Assembly (NCBI GenBank): GCA_020725645.1 | Contig: DYEQ01000034.1 | Span: 1-64,000, forward strand | DNA: 64,000 nt | Direction of reading: 5' to 3' | Source: Candidatus Fermentithermobacillaceae bacterium | GTDB lineage: Bacteria; Bacillota; Sulfobacillia; Fermentithermobacillales; DUSS01 | In this document: piece by piece, positions 25,899 through 33,880 of the stretch | Layout of the letters: each line of letters starts with the position of its first letter | How positions within the stretch are numbered: the stretch's first letter is position 1 | The notes under the pieces: generated by a model | Told to the model about the DNA's origin: nothing | The model's database searches: none | Seen by the model: the letters and a program-made list of their open reading frames with translations, nothing else | Program-made: the position numbers and the translations under genes

Positions 25899-26536
25899 GG
25901 CAGTGTCTTCACCCTTCTACCCTGGATTTCAAGTCGACCTTCCGCAAAAAGTCTCACCGCTTCGCACAATATCCTGTGCTCTTCCCGAAGGATCCTCGCG
26001 GAAAGCGTTTCCTCATCATCGTCGTCCAGCACGGGGACAGCAGCCTGGAGGATAATCGGTCCCCCGTCAACCGATTCATCTACAAAAAAGACGCTGCAGC
26101 CGGCTATCTTCACGCCGTATTCCAGGGCCTGTCGCTGCGCGTGAAGACCGGGAAAGGCCGGGAGAAGCGAAGGATGAATGTTGATGATCCTCCTCGGGAA
26201 GGCGTTCAGCATTTCCTCACCGACAAGCCTGTCGTAGCCAGCTAACACCACGAGCTCTACACCGAACTTCCTGAGGATCTCCACGATCTTTCGCTCGTAG
26301 GGCCGGCGGCAACCCGGCCACTGTCCGAACTCCCTGGAAGTGACCACGAAGGACGGAACGCCGGCTTCTTTCGCCCGCCCCAGAGCCATTGCCCCTTTGT
26401 GATTGGAGATGACCACACGGACCTCGACGGGGATGAGCCCGGCTTTCGAGCTATCCAGGATAGCCTGAAGGTTGGTTCCCCTTCCCGAAACGAGAACTCC
26501 GACGGGCAAGAGTCGCCTTTCATAACGGGGGATCAT
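25895..26536 (-). CDS. purN: Phosphoribosylglycinamide formyltransferase PurN
   Basis: A 213-residue formyl-THF-dependent GAR transformylase: VGVLVSGRGTNLQAIL (phosphate loop), VELVVLAGYDRLVGEEMLNA FPRRIINIHPSLLPAFPG (catalytic N-x-H) and SVDGGPIILQAAVPVLDDDD (catalytic D in the family motif). Start at 26536 overlaps the end of purM by 17 bases. Confidence 0.95.
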   Translation of the reverse strand: MIPRYERRLLPVGVLVSGRGTNLQAILDSSKAGLIPVEVRVVISNHKGAMALGRAKEAGVPSFVVTSREFGQWPGCRRPYERKIVEILRKFGVELVVLAGYDRLVGEEMLNAFPRRIINIHPSLLPAFPGLHAQRQALEYGVKIAGCSVFFVDESVDGGPIILQAAVPVLDDDDEETLSARILREEHRILCEAVRLFAEGRLEIQGRRVKTLP

Positions 26537-27584
26537 ATAAGACCTCCCTTCCGCCCGGTACGACCGTCCCTATGACCTTCGCCCCGAACCCCAGCGATTT
26601 GAGGATGTCAATAGCTTCCAGAGCATCGCTTTCGGGCAGGACCAGGATCATGCCGATACCCATGTTAAAAACAGAAAACATTTCCTCGTCATCGATCTTT
26701 CCGGTTCTCTGCACTAGCGTGAACACGGGAGGAACTTCCCAGCTCCTCCTGTCTATTCGGGCCGCCACGTTTTGAGGCAGGATGCGGGGAAGATTCCCGG
26801 TTACCCCGCCTCCCGTGATGTGCGCTATGCCCTTGATATCCAGGCGGTCCTTTAACGTGAGTACTGCCCGGCAATATATCCTCGTGGGCTCTAAAAGCTC
26901 TTCCCCAAGCGTCCGGCCGGTATCGGCGAAAGGCGCTTCGAGTTTCATGCGCCCTTCATCCAACAGCACCCTTCTGACCAGGCTGAACCCGTTGGAGTGG
27001 AGACCCGACGAGAAGAGACCCACCAGAACGTCCCCTGGGATTATTCTCCTCCCGTCGACTATATCCTTTCTGGATACCAGCCCCACGGCAAATCCCGCCA
27101 GATCGTATTCGCCGGGCGGGTACAATCCAGGCATTTGCGCTGTCTCGCCGCCCAAAAGAGCGCATCCCGCCATCTCGCATCCCTTTATTATCCCGGACAC
27201 TATGGATAGAACCGTCTTCGGGGAAAGGGAGCCGAGAGCGATATAATCGAGGAAGAAAAGGGGTCTTGCTCCGGAACACACGACGTCATCCACGTTCATA
27301 GCGACCAGATCTATACCCACCGTGTCGTGTTTGTCCAAGAGGGACGCTATCTTCACCTTCGTTCCAACGCCGTCGGCCCCGGCAGCCAGGACGAGCTCTG
27401 CCCCACCCAGGCGTGAAAGGTCGAAAAGCCCCGAAAAGCCCCCTACTCCGGCCAGGACCTCCGGCCCCGAAACCCTGCGGGTCAGCTCCTTGATCGCTTC
27501 TATCAACCCATCGTGACCTTGAATATCCACGCCGGCTTGGAAATATCGGGGAAACTGGAACGGCGTTTTTTGATCATCGGACAC
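26520..27584 (-). CDS. purM: Phosphoribosylformylglycinamidine cyclo-ligase PurM
   Basis: A 354-residue AIR synthetase: AGVDIQGHDGLIEAIKEL, AGADGVGTKVKIASLLDKHD TVGIDLVAMNVDDVVCSGAR, LLGGETAQMPGLYPPGEYDL AGFAVGLV and GLHSNGFSLVRRVLL are family hallmarks. It makes the imidazole ring using ATP. The start follows a 230-base gap that contains short repeats, the only large gap inside the pur run. Confidence 0.95.
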   Translation of the reverse strand: MSDDQKTPFQFPRYFQAGVDIQGHDGLIEAIKELTRRVSGPEVLAGVGGFSGLFDLSRLGGAELVLAAGADGVGTKVKIASLLDKHDTVGIDLVAMNVDDVVCSGARPLFFLDYIALGSLSPKTVLSIVSGIIKGCEMAGCALLGGETAQMPGLYPPGEYDLAGFAVGLVSRKDIVDGRRIIPGDVLVGLFSSGLHSNGFSLVRRVLLDEGRMKLEAPFADTGRTLGEELLEPTRIYCRAVLTLKDRLDIKGIAHITGGGVTGNLPRILPQNVAARIDRRSWEVPPVFTLVQRTGKIDDEEMFSVFNMGIGMILVLPESDALEAIDILKSLGFGAKVIGTVVPGGREVLYDPPL

Positions 27585-27647
27585 CTGAAGTCACCTCCGA
27601 GCTCGGGTTCCGGACACAGAACTCCTTTCCGGAAATCTTCCAGGGGT

Positions 27648-27768
27648 GAACCTGCCAACTTGGCATCTTCCGGGTGGCAAATCTGCCAACTTGAGACCTT
27701 CCAGCTCTTCAAACCTGCCAACCCGGCACCATCCTGCCGGCAAACCCACCAACTTGGCACCTTCTCAT
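27648..27768. repeat. Four degenerate copies of a roughly 32-bp repeat in the purF-purM gap
   Basis: The unit AACCTGCCAACTTGGCACC TTCC plus about nine variable bases recurs four times: ACCTGCCAACTTGGCATCTTC, ATCTGCCAACTTGAGACCTTC, ACCTGCCAACCCGGCACCATC, ACCCACCAACTTGGCACCTTC. Spacing is 31-32 bases with no fixed spacer sequence. Each unit holds a small palindrome (GCCAACTTGGC). It is too degenerate for a CRISPR array; it might act in transcript stability or attenuation between purF and purM. Confidence 0.6.
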
Positions 27769-27814
27769 CCGCTGCCGGGCCAGACTTTTCGAGACTTTAT
27801 TTCGAGACAGGTAC

Positions 27815-29194
27815 CTACTGAAGTTGATTCGAGATGCCCGCGGGGTAATCACCGGTAAAGCAGGACAGGCATAACCCACCTGCGGTCGAAAGTACTTCTT
27901 CCAGGTCTTCTATCCCGAGGTAAGCGAGAGTGGTTGCCCCTATCGCCTTCCGGATTTCCTCTACCGACATGCGGGCTGCAGCTAGCTGACCTGCGGAAGA
28001 TGTGTCTATCCCGTAGTAGCAAGGAAATCTATAGGGAGGAGAGCTGATCCTCACGTGCACTTCCGTAGCTCCGGCTGATCTCAAAAGCCCTACGATATGC
28101 CTGGAAGTGGTCCCTCTCACGATGGAATCGTCCACGAGAACAACTCGTTTACCTTTGAGTATGCTTTTCAACGGATTCAGCTTGAGTTTTACCGCGAGTT
28201 CCCGTAGAGATTGTTCCGGAGCGATAAAAGTCCTTCCCACATACCTGTTCTTGACCAGTCCCATTTCATAAGGGATACCGAGCTCCTCCGCGTAGCCGCT
28301 GGCCGCCGAAAGCGACGAGTCGGGCACACCGGTGACCAGGTCGGCATCGGCTGGATGCGACCGGGCAAGCTTCCTCCCCAGGAGTTTCCTTGCCCTGTGT
28401 ACGTTCAGGCCAGCTATGTCCGAGTCCGGCCGGGCGAAATAGATGAACTCGAAAGCGCAAAGACGCTGTGGCTTCTTCGGGGAAAACCTGAATTCCGAAA
28501 AGCTCGTCCCGTCCGATATTAGAATCTCACCGGGCTCTATCTCTCCAATGATGCTCGCGCCGACGGAATCCAGAGCGCAGGTTTCCGAAGCTACGAGCGT
28601 AGCTCCATCGAGTTTTCCAAAGCAAAGGGGACGGATGCCCATGGGGTCTCTCGCTGCCAGGAGCATCTGCGGGTGGAGCGCGACCAGCGCAAAAGCTCCG
28701 CGCAACTTGGAGAGCACTTCGGCGAAAGCTCTGTCCACCGCGGGTTCCTTTGACCTGGCCATGAGGTGAGGAATGACCTCGGTATCCAGGGTGGTTTGAA
28801 AGATAGATCCCTGACTTTCCAGAAAGGCTCGTTGTTCTCGAGCGTTCACGAGATTTCCGTTATGGGCTACGGCGAACTCGCCGCGCCAAAGCTTCACCGC
28901 AAGCGGTTGTGCGTTTTCGGGCACGCTTTCTCCCGTTGTCGAATAGCGGACGTGCCCGATAGCAAGAGGCCCAGTCATATCTTCCATGTCCTTTAGGGAA
29001 AAGACCTCGGAAACCAATCCCATTCCCTTTTTGGTGACGAGACGGCGACCGTCGCTCACACAGATGCCGGCCGACTCCTGGCCACGGTGCTGCAGGGCGA
29101 AAAGTCCATAGTAGCAGAGGGAAGCCGCCTTCGGGTGCCCGGCGACTCCGAAAATCCCGCACTTTTCTCCGAGCTCCGGGGCCAGAGGACTCAC
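27815..29194 (-). CDS. purF: Amidophosphoribosyltransferase PurF
   Basis: A 459-residue first enzyme of purine synthesis. A 12-residue propeptide (SPLAPELGEK) precedes the catalytic CGIFGVAG, whose Cys becomes N-terminal after cleavage. The glutaminase domain has IGHVRYSTTG and VAHNGNLVN; the PRTase motif is GKRVVLVDDSIVRGTTS. Cysteines in LCAFEFIYFARPDS, FPCYYGIDT and GGLCLSCFTGDYP match the [4Fe-4S] ligands of the Bacillus-type, oxygen-sensitive enzyme. It overlaps the purE stop by four bases. Confidence 0.96.
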   Translation of the reverse strand: MSPLAPELGEKCGIFGVAGHPKAASLCYYGLFALQHRGQESAGICVSDGRRLVTKKGMGLVSEVFSLKDMEDMTGPLAIGHVRYSTTGESVPENAQPLAVKLWRGEFAVAHNGNLVNAREQRAFLESQGSIFQTTLDTEVIPHLMARSKEPAVDRAFAEVLSKLRGAFALVALHPQMLLAARDPMGIRPLCFGKLDGATLVASETCALDSVGASIIGEIEPGEILISDGTSFSEFRFSPKKPQRLCAFEFIYFARPDSDIAGLNVHRARKLLGRKLARSHPADADLVTGVPDSSLSAASGYAEELGIPYEMGLVKNRYVGRTFIAPEQSLRELAVKLKLNPLKSILKGKRVVLVDDSIVRGTTSRHIVGLLRSAGATEVHVRISSPPYRFPCYYGIDTSSAGQLAAARMSVEEIRKAIGATTLAYLGIEDLEEVLSTAGGLCLSCFTGDYPAGISNQLQ

Positions 29195-29736
29195 CTGCTT
29201 TCAGTCGAAGGTTTCCAGCCGGGTAAACCCAGGGACTCGGGGAAGGAGAGGCGTTCCTCCCCTTCCCTCGCCATCTTCTCCCTGTACTCTTCGAGTTTGT
29301 TCCATAGGGCCGGTTCAACCAGGGCGATTATCCGCAAACAGCACAGAGCGGCATTCTTTGCGGACCCGATGCCGGTGGCCGCGACCGGCACCCCCGGGGG
29401 CATTTGGACCATGGAAACGAGGGCATCCACCCCGCCGAGAGGCCCGGTCTTCACCGGAAGCCCTATCACCGGGAGCGACGTGTAGGCGCTCAGTACACCG
29501 GGGAGAGCTGCGGAAAGACCGGCGGCGGCCAAGATCACTGCCACTCCTCGTCCCGGAGCTTCCAGCGCATATCGCCGGAGAAGGTCGGGAGTCCTGTGAG
29601 CGGAGATCACCACCACATCGTATTTCACGCCGAATTCGTCGAATATAGCTACAGCATCCCGAACTGCCTCAAAATCACTGGTGCTTCCCAGAACCACCCC
29701 GACCCTGGGAAAACCCGGTGCCTTCTTCGGTTCCAT
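29191..29736 (-). CDS. purE: N5-carboxyaminoimidazole ribonucleotide mutase PurE (class I)
   Basis: A 181-residue class I PurE: GVVLGSTSDFEAV, VVISAHRTPDLLRRYA with the key His, and ILAAAGLSAALPGVLSAYTS LPVIGLPV. Class I enzymes rearrange N5-CAIR made by PurK; purK is not in this window. First gene of the pur run here; no purC, purS, purQ, purL or purB is beside it, so those are elsewhere. Confidence 0.95.
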   Translation of the reverse strand: MEPKKAPGFPRVGVVLGSTSDFEAVRDAVAIFDEFGVKYDVVVISAHRTPDLLRRYALEAPGRGVAVILAAAGLSAALPGVLSAYTSLPVIGLPVKTGPLGGVDALVSMVQMPPGVPVAATGIGSAKNAALCCLRIIALVEPALWNKLEEYREKMAREGEERLSFPESLGLPGWKPSTESR

Positions 29737-29754
29737 TTGTCGTCCCTCCCGCGC

Positions 29755-29788
29755 TGCCCGGGTCTTCTACGAGGGGGAAACCCGGGCA
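29755..29788 (-). terminator. Hairpin between NCS2 permease and purE
   Basis: A perfect 9-bp stem TGCCCGGGT/ACCCGGGCA with a 16-base loop lies in the 65-base gap between the permease stop and the purE start. No U-run follows on the minus strand, so it could be a partial terminator, an attenuation element or an mRNA processing site. A purine riboswitch core was not recognised. Confidence 0.4.
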
Positions 29789-29801
29789 TTCTAGGTTGTT
29801 A

Positions 29802-31151
29802 TTACAATCCCAGCGCCGCAAAAAGGCCGGGAGCCAGGTGAATCAAAGACAGAACGCCGAGGACGTACACCAGCCAGTGCACTTCTTTGCCTTTTCCCGC
29901 CACAGCTTTCACTATCGGGTAAGCTACGAACCCAGCTGCAATACCGTCGGATATGGAGAAGGCGAAGGGCATCATGGCGATGGTGATGAACGCCGGGAAA
30001 GCTTCGGTGAAATCGGACCAGTCTATGTCCTTCACAGGCAACATCATCAACACGCCTACGATGATAAGGGCCGGCGCCGTAGCATACGCCGGAACCATTC
30101 CGGCCAGCGGAGCAAACACCAGCGAGAGCAGGAACAGCACCCCGACCACCACAGCTGTGAGTCCGGTGCGACCCCCTTCAGCGATACCGGCGGAGGATTC
30201 CACGTAAGTGGTGACCGTACTGGTACCGAGGATCGCCCCCAAAGAGGTCCCTATGGCGTCCACGGTCATGGCCTGGCGTATTCTCGGAAGCTGTCCCTTT
30301 TCATCCAGCATGTTGGCGCGGGACGCGGTTCCCATGAGCGTTCCCACGGTATCGAACACGTCCACGAACCAGAAGGCGAAAATCGTCATAAAACCGAGGC
30401 TCAAGGCACCTTTGAAGTCCATTTTAAAGAAGATCGGCGAAAGGGACGCAGGCATCCCCACAATGCTTCCGGTTATCTTCGTGACCCCCATCGGGATACC
30501 GATGATGGTGGTGATGATGATCCCGAGCAGGATCGCTCCGCGAACCTTCAAAGCAAGGAGGATTGCTGTGATGAGCAGGCCGATGATCGCGAGGAGCGGT
30601 CCGGACTGCGTGAGGTCTCCCCTGGTGACGAGGGTGGCGGGACTCGCCTGGATGAGACCGGCATTGTGAGCTCCGATGAAAGCTATGAAGAGACCGATGC
30701 CTACGCCTACGGCCCTCTTTATCGTTTGAGGGATAGCTGCGTCGATTTTATTGATGGCGCCCGTTACCGCCAGCAGGAGAAAGATTATGCCTTCCAGGAA
30801 CACCACCGCCAGCGCCGCCTGCCATCCTGCTTTCTGAGCGACCGTGAAGGCGAAAAACGCGTTAAGCCCCATCCCGCTGGCCAGGGCGTAGGGGTAGTTG
30901 GCCACAAATCCGCCGAGAAGCGTCGTCAACCCGGCGGCGAGAACCGTCGCCGTCATAACCGGTCCGAAGGGCATACCAGCGTTGCTCAGAATGCTCGGGT
31001 TGACGAATATGATGTAGGCCATGGTCATGAAGGTGGTGATTCCCGCGATGACCTCGGTTCTGACATCGGTGTGGTTTTCCTTGAGTTTGAATAACCTCTC
31101 TAACACGGGTGCTTCCTCCTCACTCTCGTTGACATGTCGTAATCCCGTCAA
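29802..31151 (-). CDS. NCS2 family purine permease (hypoxanthine/guanine-type, AzgA-like)
   Basis: A 449-residue polytopic membrane protein. The AzgA/PbuG-type signature is visible at the start (TEVIAGITTFMTMAYIIFVN PSILSNAGMPFG), with ALASGMGLNAFFAF, GTASRANMLDEKGQLPRIRQ AMTVDAIGT and SSAGIAEGGRTGLTAVVVGV LFLL. This family imports hypoxanthine, guanine or adenine with protons. Location between hpt and purE supports a salvage role. Exact substrate not determined. Confidence 0.92.
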   Translation of the reverse strand: MTGLRHVNESEEEAPVLERLFKLKENHTDVRTEVIAGITTFMTMAYIIFVNPSILSNAGMPFGPVMTATVLAAGLTTLLGGFVANYPYALASGMGLNAFFAFTVAQKAGWQAALAVVFLEGIIFLLLAVTGAINKIDAAIPQTIKRAVGVGIGLFIAFIGAHNAGLIQASPATLVTRGDLTQSGPLLAIIGLLITAILLALKVRGAILLGIIITTIIGIPMGVTKITGSIVGMPASLSPIFFKMDFKGALSLGFMTIFAFWFVDVFDTVGTLMGTASRANMLDEKGQLPRIRQAMTVDAIGTSLGAILGTSTVTTYVESSAGIAEGGRTGLTAVVVGVLFLLSLVFAPLAGMVPAYATAPALIIVGVLMMLPVKDIDWSDFTEAFPAFITIAMMPFAFSISDGIAAGFVAYPIVKAVAGKGKEVHWLVYVLGVLSLIHLAPGLFAALGL

Positions 31152-31197
31152 GGCGTCCGGTTTCCTCCTATACTGCCGCCGCTTTAGCCCGTCAAGG

Positions 31198-31767
31198 TCA
31201 CCTCCTCTGCTTGAGGACCCCTACGTAGGGAAGGCCCCTGTAACGTTCCTCGAGGTCCAGTCCATAGCCGACGACGAACTCGTTGGGAATGATGAAACCG
31301 TAGTAGTCAAGAGGAACCCTCACCCTTCGCCGGGCGGGCTTGTCCAGCAAGGCGCAGACCTTTAAGCTGGCCGGTTGCCGCGCCCTTAACGTATCCAGCA
31401 AGTAGCGGAGGGTGAGCCCCGTATCCACGATGTCTTCGATGAGGAGCACATCGCGCCCGGCCACGCTGTCCTCGAGATCTTTCGTGATGCGCACCTCTCC
31501 CGAAGACTGCGTGGACGCACCGTAGCTCGACGTACCCATGAAGTCTACGGTGAATTCGATGGTGAGGCGTCTTATCAAATCGGACATGAAGACAAAGCTG
31601 CCCTTGAGGATACCGATTAAAAGGGGATTCTTACCCTGATAATCCCGGGAGATTTGTTGCGCCAACTCGTCTATGCGCTTGTCCAGCTCTTCCTTTCCTA
31701 TGAGGACTTCCACCTCTTCCGGCACGTTGCCCATTCGCCACCCACCTTTTTTCATCGAGCTCACCAC
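31198..31767 (-). CDS. hpt: Hypoxanthine phosphoribosyltransferase
   Basis: A 185-189-residue salvage enzyme converting hypoxanthine or guanine with PRPP to IMP/GMP. The PRPP loop is VLLIEDIVDTGLTLRYLL, with the N-terminal GILKGSFVFMSDLIRRL and C-terminal DYYGFIIPNEFVVGYGLDLE E. The best start is ATG 31755 (GGTGG about 8 bases upstream); the track start is 31767. It has its own upstream promoter and precedes the NCS2 permease by 46 bases. Confidence 0.95.
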   Translation of the reverse strand: MVSSMKKGGWRMGNVPEEVEVLIGKEELDKRIDELAQQISRDYQGKNPLLIGILKGSFVFMSDLIRRLTIEFTVDFMGTSSYGASTQSSGEVRITKDLEDSVAGRDVLLIEDIVDTGLTLRYLLDTLRARQPASLKVCALLDKPARRRVRVPLDYYGFIIPNEFVVGYGLDLEERYRGLPYVGVLKQRR

Positions 31768-31796
31768 CTATTTATCACAACACTGAGTTATTGGCA

Positions 31797-31827
31797 AGAA
31801 TAATGTGCGCACCTCGTAAAGTGTCAA
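31797..31827 (-). promoter_or_regulatory. Candidate promoter for hpt
   Basis: On the minus strand TTGACA (31827-31822) is followed after 19 bases by TATTCT (31802-31797). The -35 is perfect; the spacing is slightly long. It sits about 40 bases before the hpt start in the divergent gap with the PspC gene. Confidence 0.5.
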
Positions 31828-31939
31828 ACAATTTAGCTATCATATCGTACCCTTCGCCGTTACGTATTCTAAGTAAGAGGGACGAGGGCTCTACCCGCGC
31901 TCTTGGCGATAATCCTGTGTATCGAAAGGGGAATAGGGT

Positions 31940-32146
31940 ATGAAAAGACTATACCGTTCACGAAAGGACAGGCGAATCCTGGGTGTATGCGGAGGACTGG
32001 CCGAATACTTTGAGGTGGACCCAACCTTGATACGTTTAGCAGTTGCCGTCACCACCGTCCTCACCGGTTTCGTCCCGGGTATCGTTCTCTACATTTTGGC
32101 CGGCGTCATAATGCCCGAAGAAGGTGAGACCCGGTCTGGGAGCTAG
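31940..32146 (+). CDS. PspC domain small membrane protein
   Basis: A 68-residue protein made of one PspC module: KRLYRSRKDRRILGVCGGLA EYFEVDPTLIRLA followed by a membrane hairpin VTTVLTGFVPGIVLYILAGV IMP. PspC proteins relate to envelope stress or small anchor functions. AGGGG lies before ATG. It is divergent from hpt and converges with the next small gene, 4 bases apart. Confidence 0.88.
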   Translation: MKRLYRSRKDRRILGVCGGLAEYFEVDPTLIRLAVAVTTVLTGFVPGIVLYILAGVIMPEEGETRSGS

Positions 32147-32150
32147 ACGT

Positions 32151-32420
32151 TCATTCCATCAGGCGACCGGCCAGAGACAGTATGAATCCCATTACGGTGG
32201 CGCAGGCCAAGACGATTCCCAGCTCTCTTAGGCCTGCCCCACCGGCAGCGTATTTGGAGAACCACCATGTAGCACTGCCCAGGAAGGTGGAGAGCCATAG
32301 AAACCCCAAAATCATACTGTACCTCTTATGCCGGCGCCAAATCGACATCTTTTCCTCCCAGGGAAGGTTCTCCCATTCATCCGTCTCCCAGATGGGCGGT
32401 TTTCTCCTCAAGAGGCGCAT
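32151..32420 (-). CDS. Small two-helix membrane protein, unknown
   Basis: An 89-residue protein with a basic/Trp-rich N-terminus (KPPIWETDEWENLPWEEKMS IWRR) and two hydrophobic segments, about residues 36-54 and 65-85. No family recognised. It lies 27 bases after the sandwich-domain gene and in the same direction, so it is probably the last gene of the ABC/GlmL operon. Confidence 0.6.
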   Translation of the reverse strand: MRLLRRKPPIWETDEWENLPWEEKMSIWRRHKRYSMILGFLWLSTFLGSATWWFSKYAAGGAGLRELGIVLACATVMGFILSLAGRLME

Positions 32421-32447
32421 ACCGATCCCCCCCCAGGGGTGCCATCT

Positions 32448-33827
32448 CTAGCTCCAAACCTCGAGATTCGCCTCGGCCACCGTCACGAGCTTTCCATCGT
32501 CCAGTCTTACCCTGGCCACTTGCAACACCGCACCCGACTCAACTCGTTCCGGCTCAGCGGGGACCTCTTCCACTGTTCCCCATAATCCGAAATACGGTGG
32601 CATAACGCACCGCACTCTATTGCCGGGAGCGATTTCTCTGGTTTCGACCATGGACCCCTCCTTCGTCGTTTCCACCAGGGGAAGCGCTTCGTCGCCGGGG
32701 CACTCGCCGGAACAGACGACTATCTCGGGTCTCAGGACACCTGCTCTAACCTGAGTTGAACCATCCACGAATGTAAGGGCTCCTTCTCGCTCCCTCAGGA
32801 TTTGCCACGTAGATGCGGAGACCGGTATAACACCGAAGCCCTCCAGAAGGATCAGGGTGAAGTCCACGTCTTCCACTCCGGTGACCCCAAGAGAAATCTC
32901 CGTCCCCAGGAACTGCACGATGTCGAGGTTGGAGGCGCCTCCGGTGATGAATCCGCGGGCGCCGGAGCTTTTTGCCCTTTCGAGGGCATCGGCCGTTACG
33001 AAAGCTCCCCCCACGAGTATCTGTCCATCAACGTCGTCGGGGATGTCCTCGCGCCTCACGATAGAAGCAGGTCCGTCCGCTATAATCCGCAGTATGCCGT
33101 TTTGTTCCCCGCCTATGCCGAACACCCCTTGTACGAAGGTTCCGGCGCCTTCCACTATGGCCCCTTCGTCCGGAATGACCGAGACTACCTTCCCGGTAAT
33201 ACCGGCTACGACCGTCGTAGCTTTAATCGGGCGCACTATGGTTACCGTACCGGTGCGGGGGCATACTTTCTCCACCACACCGCTGGTGGGCGCGTAGACG
33301 TATTCGAGGCCGCTCAGGGACGGCGCTGCCGCGATGATCTTCCCTTCGAACACCGGATCTCCTTCCTTCACCGTGGTGTATGCCCGGATGAGACGGGGGA
33401 ATATCCTCAAACGCGATGCCACCGCCACTATGCTCATGGGTTTCGCCGACCTGGGGTCTTCTCTGATGATGATGCTCGCCCGGGTTTTCGATACGAACTC
33501 GATTTTCCCATCAACCGGCGAGATTATCTCTTTTACCGGCTCCCAGAAGCTCTTTTGGTACCTCCCTATGACCTCGCCGGCCTTGACGGCGTCCCCGGCC
33601 TTTTTTAGTACTATCCTTTCAACCTGGGACGGATCGGGCTTAAAACCGAGCTCGCTTTGGAGGTCAATAACGTACGGGTTACCTTTCACGTATTCAGCCC
33701 GGGCGATGACAGTATCAGGCCGTACGCTGTCACCGGTATTCACGAGAACCGTCCCGGGCGTGGGCAGTCTCCGTTCCTTCCTGATCCGTGCCCTTTTTAA
33801 GACCTTCAACTGGGAACTCACAGCCAT
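32448..33827 (-). CDS. Sandwich-hybrid-domain partner protein of GlmL (copy 1)
   Basis: From ATG 33827 (AGGAGG 8 bases upstream) 459 residues. The N-terminal half holds biotinyl/lipoyl-like barrel-sandwich strands: PTPGTVLVNTGDSVRPDTVI ARAE and LKKAGDAVKAGEVIGRYQ, SPVDGKIEFVSKT. The middle repeats this pattern (YAPTSGVVEKVCPRTGTVTI V) with FVQGVFGIGGEQ. The C-terminus has a KOW-like loop (PPYFGLWGTVEEVP...VRLDDGKLVTVAEANLEVW). No lipoylation-type lysine site is evident. It is paralogous to the protein at 61475-62596, which is shorter. Directly downstream of a GlmL gene. The function of this family is not known to me; a link with B12 mutase assembly is inferred from context. Confidence 0.6.
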   Translation of the reverse strand: MAVSSQLKVLKRARIRKERRLPTPGTVLVNTGDSVRPDTVIARAEYVKGNPYVIDLQSELGFKPDPSQVERIVLKKAGDAVKAGEVIGRYQKSFWEPVKEIISPVDGKIEFVSKTRASIIIREDPRSAKPMSIVAVASRLRIFPRLIRAYTTVKEGDPVFEGKIIAAAPSLSGLEYVYAPTSGVVEKVCPRTGTVTIVRPIKATTVVAGITGKVVSVIPDEGAIVEGAGTFVQGVFGIGGEQNGILRIIADGPASIVRREDIPDDVDGQILVGGAFVTADALERAKSSGARGFITGGASNLDIVQFLGTEISLGVTGVEDVDFTLILLEGFGVIPVSASTWQILREREGALTFVDGSTQVRAGVLRPEIVVCSGECPGDEALPLVETTKEGSMVETREIAPGNRVRCVMPPYFGLWGTVEEVPAEPERVESGAVLQVARVRLDDGKLVTVAEANLEVWS

Positions 33828-33880
33828 CGCTGTTCCCTCCTTCCAAGTCTCCAACCCCGGTCATGATACCGCCGGCGATC

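Noticed and set aside
24354-26144. 596-codon plus-strand ORF
   Set aside because: It lies antisense to purH and purN, whose motifs and length are unmistakable; its translation resembles no protein and reflects GC-rich codon bias.
27503-27760. 85-codon ORF in the purF-purM gap
   Set aside because: Its translation just follows the short DNA repeats (WQ/LAG strings) and overlaps purM out of frame.
27648-27768. CRISPR array
   Set aside because: Repeat copies are degenerate, the spacers are about 9 bases, and no cas genes exist in the window.
29737-29801. Guanine riboswitch before purE
   Set aside because: No purine aptamer core was recognised; the gap is too short and holds only a simple hairpin.
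29718-31094. 458-codon plus-strand ORF
   Set aside because: Antisense shadow of the NCS2 permease; the His/Gly/Arg-rich translation is typical of reversed membrane-protein codons.
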